Positions 15,194 to 24,956 of a stretch of 26,406 nucleotides of DNA are shown one piece after another; position 1 is the first letter of the stretch; every line of letters starts with the position of its first letter. A model generated the notes under the pieces. The model was not told the origin of the DNA and ran no database searches. It saw only the letters and a list, made by a program, of their open reading frames with translations. The stretch comes from a virus. Where the stretch lies: the IMG/VR virus record IMGVR_UViG_3300035070_000721, positions 1 through 26,406 of that record; one strand, written 5' to 3'. Made by a program: the position numbers and the translations under genes.

Positions 15194-15803
15194 TTTAATA
15201 CCTATACTCGCTTGCGAACCTGTATCTTTAGGAATTGCTGCTGCATCTGCTGTAGCAGGTCATCTTGGAAAAAAACAACAAGCTGCTGCACAAGAAGATT
15301 ATCAAAAAAGTGTTTCAGGAAGTATGGTAGAGCAATCTGCTGCCACTATATCTGCTATTAATCAGAACATAACTGAAGCTGAAGAAATAGCTTCACGTAA
15401 AGATCAACAAATTCAAACAGCAGCTATGCGAGCTATCTCATCTTCATCACTTTCAGCATTAGAAAGCGGAGTCTCAGGTCAATCCATAGACGCTCAGATG
15501 GATGAGTTTAAAGCTCACGCTGCTTCCGTTAGACATGCAAACGCAAGAGATACTGAAAGTTCTGTTTACAAGTATCGTCAAAGCATGGTTAACACTAACC
15601 TAGCTACTAAAGCTCAACTAGTATCTAATGCCAGACCTATTGACCAAGCACAACCTTTAGCTGCTGTTCTTGATTTTGCCTCTAAAGGAATGGATATACA
15701 TAGAGCATACGCTGGAACAAAACCTCCAAAAGTAGGAGCTAAGTCACAACTTAAAGGTGCTGCTACTGACCCTAATGATTTTAAATTCTACCAACACACT
15801 TAA
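15186..15803 (+). CDS. Internal virion protein B (T7 gp14-like)
   Basis: Protein of 205 aa, close to T7 gp14 (196). In T7, gp14 leaves the particle first and forms an outer-membrane pore for DNA ejection. N-terminal hydrophobic Ala-rich helix (VSLGIAAASAVAGHLGKKQQ), then long Ala/Gln/Ser-rich helices with heptad-like spacing (NQNITEAEEIASRKDQQIQTAAMRAISSSS), and RHANARDTESSVYKYRQSM in the middle. The C-terminus is extended and polar. It starts 8 nt inside the gp13-like gene and precedes the gp15-like gene by 2 nt. Confidence 0.88.
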   Translation: MFDLIPILACEPVSLGIAAASAVAGHLGKKQQAAAQEDYQKSVSGSMVEQSAATISAINQNITEAEEIASRKDQQIQTAAMRAISSSSLSALESGVSGQSIDAQMDEFKAHAASVRHANARDTESSVYKYRQSMVNTNLATKAQLVSNARPIDQAQPLAAVLDFASKGMDIHRAYAGTKPPKVGAKSQLKGAATDPNDFKFYQHT

Positions 15804-15805
15804 TA

Positions 15806-18800
15806 ATGGCCGCTAAAAAAAGATATTCTCCCAATCCTTCACAAGTCTTAGGCACACCTTCGCTTGGATCTAACCAACAGATAGCGACTCCTAGTGTTGT
15901 AGGTGCTGCACCTCCTGCACGTTCTAATCCCTTATTAGATTTAGTAAAACCTTTAGAAAACTTTAACAGGTCTCTTGTTGGGTATCAGTTAGGTAAACTT
16001 GAAAAAGCTTCAGTAGAAGCAGGGCAACACTATGCAGGAATGGAGCAAACTATTTCTGATAAATCGTATGGTTTTAAAAAATATCTTAGACAAGCAGGAT
16101 TTAGTCAATGGGCTAACCCTTGGGTTTACAGTAAACAAATAACTAATTTAGCAGGTAACACTGCAAGTAAAGATGCAGTATCAGTAACTCAAAATCAGGA
16201 CTTCTTACTTCAATTAAATAGTTTAACCAGAAATTCAGATAACTTTGAAAATGATGCTAACGCTTTGATTGACCGTTTTAAACCTGAAAGAACTGCTGAG
16301 TTTGAACAAGAAGGAGCTTACTGGGATATGGGCTATGCTCCTAAATGGATTGCTGAAAAGAATAGAATCGTAGCAAATGCCTCTGCAAAAAACACTGAGT
16401 ACCAGCAGTTAAAAGTCAGGTCAACATTTTTTGAATCAGGCCGACAAGCTCTTTTAGATTCTGTAACACTAAGCCAACAAAGTGTTGAAGAAGGTGGAGG
16501 AATCGCAAACGCTAAGAAAGCATTTCGTAATTTTATTAATAATAATTTTTCTTCATTCCCTGATGATGAAATCAAATTTAATTCAGCAGTTTTTGAAAAT
16601 GTTATAAAACCTATTTTTCAAGAGTTAGCTGACAGAGGAGATGACTTAGAAAATGTAGCTGATTTATACGATCAATTATCAAGGCTCACTAGAGATGATG
16701 AAAAAACAGGGCAACGCATATCGATGTTTAAAAGCAAAACTTCTGATATTGACCCTAGTGACCAAAGGTATGAATCTTTCAATTCTTTTTGGAGGACATT
16801 AGAAGACAGCTATGATTCAGCACAGGGTGAAAAAACTAAACAGATTGCAGCAGTAAGAAACAATCTAATGCTTAAAGTCCAAAGTGATCTTAATAGTTTG
16901 CAAAGTTTTAAAGAAGAACACCCTGAGTTAATCAGTCGTTACGGTCTTGATGGTGTGACTTTTCCTTATGATGTTAGCAACAAAGATTTAACAAGACGGT
17001 TAGCTAGTGCTTTTTTTGAAGCTTATGACAAAGACGGATCTTCTTCTAAATTAGCTGGCACACATTCTGAAGATCATCGTGTATTTTATAACGTGTTTAG
17101 CACAATGACTACAGCGGCTAATGGTGCGTTAGTTACAGGTGCTGAGAACTCTGAAAAAGCTCAAGCTGCTTGGAGCAGTCAGATGTCTCAACAAATAGGA
17201 ACATGGTTACAGGATCAAGGTATTGCAGAAGATTTAGTAGAATATGTTAATAAAAGCATAGGAGGGCGAACAACTGCTTCTATGTATCCTGCAGAGTTTT
17301 TAAAAAGGGAAGGAGTAGATAAACTTCAAAAAAGATTTTATGATTCTCATCCTCACATTAAAAGAGGTTCTATTGCTTTTGCTTCTGCTATAGATCAGTA
17401 CATGCAACCAAAAATAGCTAATGCTGGCATCAATAGGGCTAAACAATTAATTGCTATTATTAATTCAAAAGTTAAAAACGATAGCGCAACAAAAGATGAC
17501 GCTGACAGCCTTAGAGACGCTGCCTTAGAAATAAACGACACAGACACAGAAAATAAACTTAAATTTTTAATGGGTGAAGTAGAAACACAAGTTGATAATT
17601 CAGCTCAATTTAAAACAGTTAAAACTACAGAAAACATAGACACTTTATTAAACAGGACTATAGCTGATTTAATGGTTAAAGATCCTGATATTAGAGAAAT
17701 ACAAGAATACAACGAACACAATTGGAAAACAGAAACTTCATTATCTTGGCAAGTTACCGAAGAAGATAAACAACTAGCAGCAGCAGCTCAAAACGCAATG
17801 CAATGGTATCGCAACGAAGCCCTTCAAATAGTGATTGAAACTTCAAAAGAGGTTTTAACAAACAAACCTGCAGATCAAGATAAAGAAACATGGTGGGCAG
17901 CAACAGGGCAGTCGTTAGCTAATGACACTGCAGTTGAAAGACTTAAACTTCTTAAAGACAGCTTTAAACAAAAATATAATGACGAAACAATACAGGTACA
18001 ATCAGCAGATCAATTTAGGTCACAAACTGAAGGAGGTGCTTTAAACCCACAAGATGCTGAACTTCTTAACAATCAAGAGTTTTATGCTGAAGAACTGAGC
18101 CAGTTTAATTCAAATCAAGCAGGTTTAAACACTACTGAAGCAGTTATAAACAATGCCCAATCTGATGCACCTCTTTTAGAGAAATTCTTTACAGGCCAAA
18201 AAGGACAAAACTTTTGGAACCGTATAGGTGATTCAAACAGAGCTGCAAAAGCCAGTGTACTTAAACATCAATCAAATTATCATCAAGCTGTTGAAAACTT
18301 AAAAGAAGCTGAAAACAACAAGTCAGCAGTTCAAATACAACAAGCTAGGACTAATTTAGAAGTACGTGCAGAGGAATTAAAAACCGCACGTTTAGCGTTT
18401 ACTCTTGTCCCTTGGGAAACTATTTCTGAAAATAATTACAAATTACCTGTAGATGCTTTTGGAACTCAAGGGGAACTTCAAATAAACAGCAACGATCTTA
18501 ATTTTAATAAAGTTTTGTTTTTTGGGTCTGTTGAAGAGATGGATGAAATTTCTGACATGTTGCAACTTTGGGAGGATGATCCTGATTTTCTTCAAGCACA
18601 GAACGAAACAGTTACTGATCCTAAAACAAAAGAAGTAACTGTACAACGTGGTGCTACTTTTGACCCTAAACTTGCTCCAGAAAAACTCCAAAAAGTTGCA
18701 CAATTTATACAGAAATCTACAGGTATAAACATACTAGAACCAAATGAAACAAAACGTGCTGAAGCACATAAAGCTTTTGACAAATTCTGGGATAAACAGG

Positions 18801-19810
18801 CTCGAATGTTAATGACACGTATGCCTGAAAAGATGCCACCACATTTGTTTAAAGCTCTTCAACACACTGCTGTTTCTAATTTTGTTAAAAACGATTCATT
18901 AACATTTAACGGAATCGAGTTTGAAAAAGAAGATCAAACACATGTGAAAGGTGTGTTTAAACAAAACGAAACAATATTAAGTGGTGCGGTAAATATCGAA
19001 GACGGTATAACCTTTGATCGTTTTATTGAGTTTTACAGACAAAGTACAGGAGACACTAGCCCTATAAGAAACTCATGGGGAGGACGCATGCCGTGGGAAA
19101 AGAATGGAGCGTATCGTTCAAAAAAAGCAAGAGAACAAGCTATTATAGCAGGTATCGCTGACGAAATGGCTAAAGCTCAATCAGGAGGAGCATATCTTGC
19201 ACACGACCCTGAAATTAACGCTGTAGTTCCAGCTTATACTGATAGAGGTTTAATAGGAAAAACACATACATATAAATCATCAGGAGTTGTCCCACAACCT
19301 GACGAAGCTTCAGGAATGGTTAATCTTAATAGCAAAACATATAAAGACAATTACAAAAGAATACACACTTTGTTAACAAGTCTGTCTAGATTTAAAGATA
19401 CTAGAGCAAACAACAAAAACACTGAGCTTGCTAAAATATATAACAGCTTTGCAATAGGTCTTAAAAATAATTATTTTGTACGCCCTACTACTCGAAAAAT
19501 AATTGACAATGTTTGGGGAATTACACCTATGTTAATACCTAATAAACCTGCTCCGTTAATTAACAAAACAAAGAAAAAACCTACACCTGACTTACCGCCG
19601 TTGCCTCCAAATATGCCTAAACCTAAGTCAAAAAAAGTGACTGTATTACCACCATTACCTGAAGGCCTTGGCAAAGGGTTTGATGGAAAACCTTCAATGA
19701 AAAGAGTTTCTAAAACTGATAAACAAAAACTTAATTTTTCACCAGCTACTAAAGAAGAAATGGAAGCTTTTCTTAAGAAGAATTCCAATACAAAAAACAA
19801 TAAAAAGTAA
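15806..19810 (+). CDS. Internal virion protein C, enlarged (T7 gp15-like)
   Basis: Protein of 1334 aa; T7 gp15 is 747. In T7 gp15 and gp16 form the periplasmic tunnel for DNA entry. Predominantly helical and charged, with Gln/Asn-rich helices throughout. The N-terminal PLLDLVKPLENFNRSLVGYQL, then GMEQTISDKSYGFKKYLRQAGF, matches the start of gp15-like proteins. The last 95 residues are unusual: a Lys/Pro-rich tail with repeats of the type LPPLPP and KPKSKK (nt about 19540-19670), then a basic end. The tail may be flexible or bind nucleic acid or wall, by inference only. Assigned from order between gp14- and gp16-like genes plus composition. Stop overlaps the next ATG as TAATG. Confidence 0.83.
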   Translation: MAAKKRYSPNPSQVLGTPSLGSNQQIATPSVVGAAPPARSNPLLDLVKPLENFNRSLVGYQLGKLEKASVEAGQHYAGMEQTISDKSYGFKKYLRQAGFSQWANPWVYSKQITNLAGNTASKDAVSVTQNQDFLLQLNSLTRNSDNFENDANALIDRFKPERTAEFEQEGAYWDMGYAPKWIAEKNRIVANASAKNTEYQQLKVRSTFFESGRQALLDSVTLSQQSVEEGGGIANAKKAFRNFINNNFSSFPDDEIKFNSAVFENVIKPIFQELADRGDDLENVADLYDQLSRLTRDDEKTGQRISMFKSKTSDIDPSDQRYESFNSFWRTLEDSYDSAQGEKTKQIAAVRNNLMLKVQSDLNSLQSFKEEHPELISRYGLDGVTFPYDVSNKDLTRRLASAFFEAYDKDGSSSKLAGTHSEDHRVFYNVFSTMTTAANGALVTGAENSEKAQAAWSSQMSQQIGTWLQDQGIAEDLVEYVNKSIGGRTTASMYPAEFLKREGVDKLQKRFYDSHPHIKRGSIAFASAIDQYMQPKIANAGINRAKQLIAIINSKVKNDSATKDDADSLRDAALEINDTDTENKLKFLMGEVETQVDNSAQFKTVKTTENIDTLLNRTIADLMVKDPDIREIQEYNEHNWKTETSLSWQVTEEDKQLAAAAQNAMQWYRNEALQIVIETSKEVLTNKPADQDKETWWAATGQSLANDTAVERLKLLKDSFKQKYNDETIQVQSADQFRSQTEGGALNPQDAELLNNQEFYAEELSQFNSNQAGLNTTEAVINNAQSDAPLLEKFFTGQKGQNFWNRIGDSNRAAKASVLKHQSNYHQAVENLKEAENNKSAVQIQQARTNLEVRAEELKTARLAFTLVPWETISENNYKLPVDAFGTQGELQINSNDLNFNKVLFFGSVEEMDEISDMLQLWEDDPDFLQAQNETVTDPKTKEVTVQRGATFDPKLAPEKLQKVAQFIQKSTGINILEPNETKRAEAHKAFDKFWDKQARMLMTRMPEKMPPHLFKALQHTAVSNFVKNDSLTFNGIEFEKEDQTHVKGVFKQNETILSGAVNIEDGITFDRFIEFYRQSTGDTSPIRNSWGGRMPWEKNGAYRSKKAREQAIIAGIADEMAKAQSGGAYLAHDPEINAVVPAYTDRGLIGKTHTYKSSGVVPQPDEASGMVNLNSKTYKDNYKRIHTLLTSLSRFKDTRANNKNTELAKIYNSFAIGLKNNYFVRPTTRKIIDNVWGITPMLIPNKPAPLINKTKKKPTPDLPPLPPNMPKPKSKKVTVLPPLPEGLGKGFDGKPSMKRVSKTDKQKLNFSPATKEEMEAFLKKNSNTKNNKK

Positions 19811-22800
19811 TGCCAATAGGACAAACTACATTTGGAGAACAAAAGTCATCAATCGATGAGTTACAGAATAAATATGCGACTTACCAAAACCAAGCGACAG
19901 GATTAGAAGACCATAAAGTTTATCAAAGAAGACAGCAAAGTGATTGGGAGAATTTTTATCAAGGGCTAGGACACGGTGCGTTTAATGCTGTAGAAAGCTC
20001 GGCTAATTTAATTCCTGACATAATGGGAGCTAATGAACGTACATTTACTTTTTCTGATTATGTCCCTGAAAATCCTGAAAGCCAGTTAAGCACTGTGACT
20101 TCAGATATGACACAAGCAGTCACTGGTTTATTGATGGGTGGGCCTATTAAAAGCGTGTTTCAAAAAACTGCAAAACAAGGTTTAAAACATCTTAGAAACA
20201 AGCAATTACGTAAAGCAGGTAAACGAGGTTCAATGACTCCATCTCGTTTTTGGGAAGTCACTAAAGAAGGTGCTGTATTAGGAGGTGTTTCAGAATTTAT
20301 AGCATTCCGTGGTCAAGATGAAGGATTAATATTAAGCAACTTTTTTGAAATAAATCCTGACATGCAAGGTTTCTTTGAAGACGCTACATCTGAAGAAGGT
20401 TGGGAAAACTTACCTACAGCAGAGTTAGCTCAAAAGATGCAACAGTCGTGGTCAGGCGGTATTTCTCAAAGTGCTGAAAACCTAGCAGGGCGAGCTGCTT
20501 TTGCAGCAGAAGGTGCTTTAATAGGTGCTGTCTTTAATCACATAATAGCTCTAGGAAAAGCTGCTTTTAAAAAAGTAGGCAGAAACAGTGATAAAAACGT
20601 ATTAAAAGCTGCTGAAGGAACTGACATTAAAGGGAGCCAAGCTGCTGATTCTACTGAAACAAAAACAGCTACTACTCAAAAAAATATAAAAGAAGAAGCT
20701 GAAGATTTAGCACACGTAAACAGAACACGTGATAAAATGGCAGAAGCTGAAGCTGACCATGCTGAAGCTACAGGTAAAGCTGGACAAGCTCAAATTGTAC
20801 GAGATGTTATAAACGAAGATACTTTAGTACCCTCTACTTGGGATGTAGTCCCAGAAGACGCTGCAGAAGGGATTACTAAAGACACTAAATTTGATTCAGA
20901 AGTTGTTGATAAAGGTGCAGCAGTACAACTTAAAGGTACAAAGATAAGAATAAATAGAGGTCTTGTTAATGAAGAGTACACTTCTGCTACTTCAACCCCT
21001 AACGCAAACACAGGAGATAACTCTTTTAATGCTTCTGACATTTTTAATGATGCTGATGAATACGAGCAGTATCTTGTTAATAAAGAAAAAGCTCGGTTGT
21101 TTTTTCCTAAAGGTGCTAAAGAACTTGAAAGTGCTTATTCGAGGCGTTTAGAAAAACATTCTATTAATGAAGCAAAACGTCAAGGGTTAGGTAATTTTTA
21201 TAAATACGAATTTAACGCACCAAAACATTTAAAACATTTAGAGTTAACAGCTCCTGAACAAGCTGCATTATTAATGGATGATGCTGTAGATGCGGCAGGA
21301 AACGTTAAGCCTGAAAAACTAAAACAGTTCACAAAGCTTGTTAAAGAGTTAAACGGAACTGCTACTACTAAAAAATCTATACAACAAATAATGGATGAAG
21401 CTGAAAAACTTTTTCGTCCAGACACCACGTTTTCAGATGTAGGAACTAAATATTTCTCAGGGAGAGTTTTTAGTTTTTTCTATAAACATTTAAAACCAAA
21501 TATTGAGAAAACAACTAACGCTACTACTTTTAATCAAGCAGTTGGCCAGACAAGTAACCCAACAACTTTAGTTGAAGCACTTCAGGAACACTTATTAAAC
21601 AACCTTGATGATTTTGCTGAAGCTAATCAGATGGAACCATCAGCTTTAGTACACAGGCTTTTAAAAGGTAGAGGAGATTTTAAACACTACTACAAAAAGC
21701 TTACTCCAAAAGAGCGAATGGATTTAGGTTTTGAGATGGACGTAGCTTCTATGAAAGAAATGAATATACGTCTTTTAGCTTATCGCATGGAACAAGCTGT
21801 TAGCCTTAAGCGTTTTAAAAAGTTAACAGAAGAAATTGATAAATTAACAGATGAGCAGCTTAATGCTAATCAGGATTTAATGTCTGATTACATTATTGAG
21901 TTAGAAAAACAAGGAAACAAAATAGATGGAATGCAAAAGTTGCGTCAAGCTTCTGGTCGTATTCTTGCTTCTTGGAAGAGTTTAAAAAATCCTTTAATGG
22001 ATTCTTTAGAAAGAACTTCTATTATAAAAGCAAAAGGAGGTGCAAAACATTTACGAAAACATGCTGCAAGAGCCAATGCTATATTTAAAGGAGCTGATTC
22101 TTCTTTAGAAGGTGCTGCTGCTGCTAGTGATTATTTAGGCAAAACAAGTTCTGCAATAGATATTCACAATGAATACTGGTTAAACTCCATATTAAGTGGA
22201 ACTAAAACCCAAATGGTTAACACTATTTCTACAGGCATCCATATGTACTACAAACCTATGGAAGGCTTAATAGGATCAGCCATAGGAAACCCTGAAGCTA
22301 GATCACGTTTAGCATCTGTTTTAGTACGTACAGCCATGATTAATGCACAAGTTGTACGTGTAGCTGCTGTCTTAGGTTTAAACAATTTAAGACATTTAGG
22401 AGGTCTTTTAGATAATAAAACGTTTCATGCAAACCGTGCTAAATTGTTTGCTAAAGGACAAGAAGATGGTTCCTATGCTCAAGCTATTCAATCAGTAGCA
22501 GGAGTTAAAAAATCCTTTAGAAGAGGAACAGGTACACTTTCAGAAGGTTCAGATTTATTTGATGTAGAACCTCCTAAAGCTATCAGTGGTGATATTTTAG
22601 GAGAAGCAGCATCTAAAACAGCTAAAAACGCTTTAGATTACATTGGTAACTTTGTGCGTATTCCCAGTCGTTTCATGATCGGAACTGATGAGTTGTTTAA
22701 ACAGATTAGTTTTAGAGCTAACGCAATGGGACGACTTGCTGGTGATGCTGTTAATGAAGGACACACTAGTAAAGAAGCTATCTCTAAATATGTATCTGAA

Positions 22801-24381
22801 AATTTTAGAGGTGTTATACGTGAATCAGGAAGAAGACACTCTAGGAAAGCAATCCAAGAAGAAGGTGTGAGGGAGTATAAAAAATTACAAGCTTCTGACC
22901 CTGAAGGGAGTTTATCTAAGTATCGTACAAGAAAAGATTTTTTAGATGAATATGAAGCTAATAACTTTGACGCTGACAAAAGTGAATTATCTCAGCTTGG
23001 TATGGATTGGGCTGAAGATGTTACATTTACACGTGGTTTAGATAAGGATTTATTAGCTCTTCAAGATGCAGGTAAGATTAACAAAGGAACAACATCGTGG
23101 ATGAAAGACATGCAAGACACTGTCCAACGACATCCTTGGATGCGTCTTATCATGCCTTTTATACGAACACCTGTTAACATCCTTAAATTTCCTTTACAGA
23201 GAACGCCATTCATAATGTCTCCTAATGGTAAGCTTTTTGCAGCTAAAGAGTTTGATTGGATTAAAAACTTACACATGCGGTATCAAGCTGATATGGCAAG
23301 CGGAGATGTTATAAAACAAGCTGAAGCTAAAGGACGTTTATATGCAGGTAATTTCTACTGGCTCAGTCTTACTGCTGCTGCTAGTTCAGGAATAATAACA
23401 GGAGGAGGGCCAAGCAATCCTAGAGAACGCAGGAATAAAATGGCTACAGGTTGGAGACCTTATTCTTTTAAATATAAAGACACTTACATTGCATATGGCC
23501 GCCTTGATCCTTTTTCTACTGTTTTAGGATTAGCAGCCGATCTATACGAAAAGTATGCAGAGTTAGGAAGGGATGGAGATATTGAAGAAAACTGGGGCCA
23601 AGCTGTTATGTTAGGTGCTATGTATTCTTTATCAAACAACATTGCAGATAAAAGTTATTTGGCAGGTATTAATAATGTTATACAAGCATTAATAGAACCT
23701 GAAACTAAACTTAATGCGTTAATAAAAAGACAGACGACATCTTACGTACCTAAAGCTATTTCTCAATGGACTCCACTTACTGATGATATCTATATGAAAA
23801 AAACGTATGGGTTGTTAGAAGGTTTAATGTCAAGAGTTCCTACGTTAAACCAACAGATAGAACCTATGCGTAATTACCTTGGAGAACCTATGGAATCTAT
23901 GTACGCACCTACAGTATGGGCTGCTGGTTTCAATCCTTTTACAATTTCAAAATCTACTAACGATCCTGTTTTATCTGAAATTGCAGCATTAGGCTACGGT
24001 TTTGGTGCGCCTACTCCTAGAATTAATGGTCTTCCGCATTTAGATATGAGAAGATTTCATAAAGAAGGTCGGTCTGCTTTTGACCTGTATCAAGAACGAG
24101 TTGGTACTGTCAAGATAGGTGGAAAAAATCTTAGAGAAATGCTTACAGTTTTGTTCAATTCAAAAAATTATAAAACAGCTTCAAAAATGCATGAGCGCAA
24201 TGCACTGATGTTTGACGGCACTGCGCGTGACCCTAGAATTAAAATGGTTAAAAGTATAATGGGACGTTTTAGAGCCAAAGCAAGGCATACTGTTTTAAAA
24301 GAACACACTGAGCTTGAAAAAGCATTCAGGTCATTCAAACAGGCAGAAGCTATTGAAAAACGAAATATTATTAACGGATAA
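19810..24381 (+). CDS. Internal virion protein D (T7 gp16-like), no lysozyme domain seen
   Basis: Protein of 1523 aa (T7 gp16 is 1318). It is the largest ejected protein, which in T7 spans the inner membrane. T7 gp16 begins with a lytic transglycosylase domain; here the first 300 residues show no SLT signature, only a helical, Ala/Gly-rich start with two hydrophobic stretches (near SGVF-type AFAAEGALIGAVFNHIIALG, about 235-255). The C-terminal half carries segments typical of large phage ejection proteins: EYWLNSILSGTKTQMVNTIST (about 790-812), RIPSRFMIGTDELFKQISFRA (about 950-972), and HPWMRLIMPFIRTPVNILKF (about 1107-1126), then FYWLSLTAAASSGIITGGGP. Position directly before the fibre anchor supports gp16. 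Confidence 0.85.
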   Translation: MPIGQTTFGEQKSSIDELQNKYATYQNQATGLEDHKVYQRRQQSDWENFYQGLGHGAFNAVESSANLIPDIMGANERTFTFSDYVPENPESQLSTVTSDMTQAVTGLLMGGPIKSVFQKTAKQGLKHLRNKQLRKAGKRGSMTPSRFWEVTKEGAVLGGVSEFIAFRGQDEGLILSNFFEINPDMQGFFEDATSEEGWENLPTAELAQKMQQSWSGGISQSAENLAGRAAFAAEGALIGAVFNHIIALGKAAFKKVGRNSDKNVLKAAEGTDIKGSQAADSTETKTATTQKNIKEEAEDLAHVNRTRDKMAEAEADHAEATGKAGQAQIVRDVINEDTLVPSTWDVVPEDAAEGITKDTKFDSEVVDKGAAVQLKGTKIRINRGLVNEEYTSATSTPNANTGDNSFNASDIFNDADEYEQYLVNKEKARLFFPKGAKELESAYSRRLEKHSINEAKRQGLGNFYKYEFNAPKHLKHLELTAPEQAALLMDDAVDAAGNVKPEKLKQFTKLVKELNGTATTKKSIQQIMDEAEKLFRPDTTFSDVGTKYFSGRVFSFFYKHLKPNIEKTTNATTFNQAVGQTSNPTTLVEALQEHLLNNLDDFAEANQMEPSALVHRLLKGRGDFKHYYKKLTPKERMDLGFEMDVASMKEMNIRLLAYRMEQAVSLKRFKKLTEEIDKLTDEQLNANQDLMSDYIIELEKQGNKIDGMQKLRQASGRILASWKSLKNPLMDSLERTSIIKAKGGAKHLRKHAARANAIFKGADSSLEGAAAASDYLGKTSSAIDIHNEYWLNSILSGTKTQMVNTISTGIHMYYKPMEGLIGSAIGNPEARSRLASVLVRTAMINAQVVRVAAVLGLNNLRHLGGLLDNKTFHANRAKLFAKGQEDGSYAQAIQSVAGVKKSFRRGTGTLSEGSDLFDVEPPKAISGDILGEAASKTAKNALDYIGNFVRIPSRFMIGTDELFKQISFRANAMGRLAGDAVNEGHTSKEAISKYVSENFRGVIRESGRRHSRKAIQEEGVREYKKLQASDPEGSLSKYRTRKDFLDEYEANNFDADKSELSQLGMDWAEDVTFTRGLDKDLLALQDAGKINKGTTSWMKDMQDTVQRHPWMRLIMPFIRTPVNILKFPLQRTPFIMSPNGKLFAAKEFDWIKNLHMRYQADMASGDVIKQAEAKGRLYAGNFYWLSLTAAASSGIITGGGPSNPRERRNKMATGWRPYSFKYKDTYIAYGRLDPFSTVLGLAADLYEKYAELGRDGDIEENWGQAVMLGAMYSLSNNIADKSYLAGINNVIQALIEPETKLNALIKRQTTSYVPKAISQWTPLTDDIYMKKTYGLLEGLMSRVPTLNQQIEPMRNYLGEPMESMYAPTVWAAGFNPFTISKSTNDPVLSEIAALGYGFGAPTPRINGLPHLDMRRFHKEGRSAFDLYQERVGTVKIGGKNLREMLTVLFNSKNYKTASKMHERNALMFDGTARDPRIKMVKSIMGRFRAKARHTVLKEHTELEKAFRSFKQAEAIEKRNIING

Positions 24382-24956
24382 TGCCTTTCTCACGTTATTA
24401 CGCTACAGAAGATACTCCAGTTAACTCTGGTGTTCTCACGCATACAGTAGCTAACCCAAGTAACGCTAACTTTGGGTATCTCGACCCGTACCATCTGGAA
24501 GTCTATGCATCTAAATCAGATGAGTCTATGAGTGCATTTCAAGCTGATGTAGCAGCAGGAACAGCGGATCAATACACATTGAACAACGACTTTACGTTAG
24601 AGTCAGGAGTAATCACAATTAACAACCTAGCAGTTGATAAGCGATACCGTTTGTTTATTAAACGTGCTACACCAAAACTAACACACTTTGTAGATTTTCA
24701 AGCAGGGTCACCATTAACTGAAGCTGACCTTGACAACAGCAACAAGTATAGCCTATTCAGAGAGCAGGAAATAGAAGACGACCTTGCTGACACTAATGCA
24801 CTTATAGGCACAAGCGGATCAGGAAGTAGTTCGCTAGATACAGCAGAAGCAATAAAAACTGCACTAGGAATTGAAGGAGATGCAGTAGGAACCCAGAATG
24901 TACAAGAGATTTTTACTAAAACAATTGATGGAGGAGTTTACGCAGGAGGATACTAA
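24381..24956 (+). CDS. Tail fibre anchor protein (N-terminal domain of T7 gp17)
   Basis: Protein of 191 aa, while T7 gp17 is 553. It matches the T7 fibre N-terminal domain that binds the tail: FGYLDPYHLEVYAS at residues 31-44, LNNDFTLESGVITIN, RLFIKRATPKLTHFVDFQAGSPL, and DLDNSNKYSLFREQEIEDDL with the conserved Q/E helix. After this there is only a Ser/Gly linker and a short helix ending KTIDGGVYAGGY. The shaft and receptor-binding tip are absent, so this is an adaptor, with distal fibres encoded by the next genes. TAATG overlaps on both sides. Confidence 0.9.
   Translation: MPFSRYYATEDTPVNSGVLTHTVANPSNANFGYLDPYHLEVYASKSDESMSAFQADVAAGTADQYTLNNDFTLESGVITINNLAVDKRYRLFIKRATPKLTHFVDFQAGSPLTEADLDNSNKYSLFREQEIEDDLADTNALIGTSGSGSSSLDTAEAIKTALGIEGDAVGTQNVQEIFTKTIDGGVYAGGY

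Noticed and set aside
19471-19842. 123-aa hydrophobic minus-strand ORF at the gp15/gp16 junction
   Set aside because: Antisense of the Pro/Lys-rich tail gives an artificial Phe/Gly-rich frame; no other minus-strand gene exists in the window.
19810-20700. SLT lysozyme domain at the gp16-like N-terminus
   Set aside because: Expected from T7, but no ES...GxxGLMQ-like signature could be read; not annotated.
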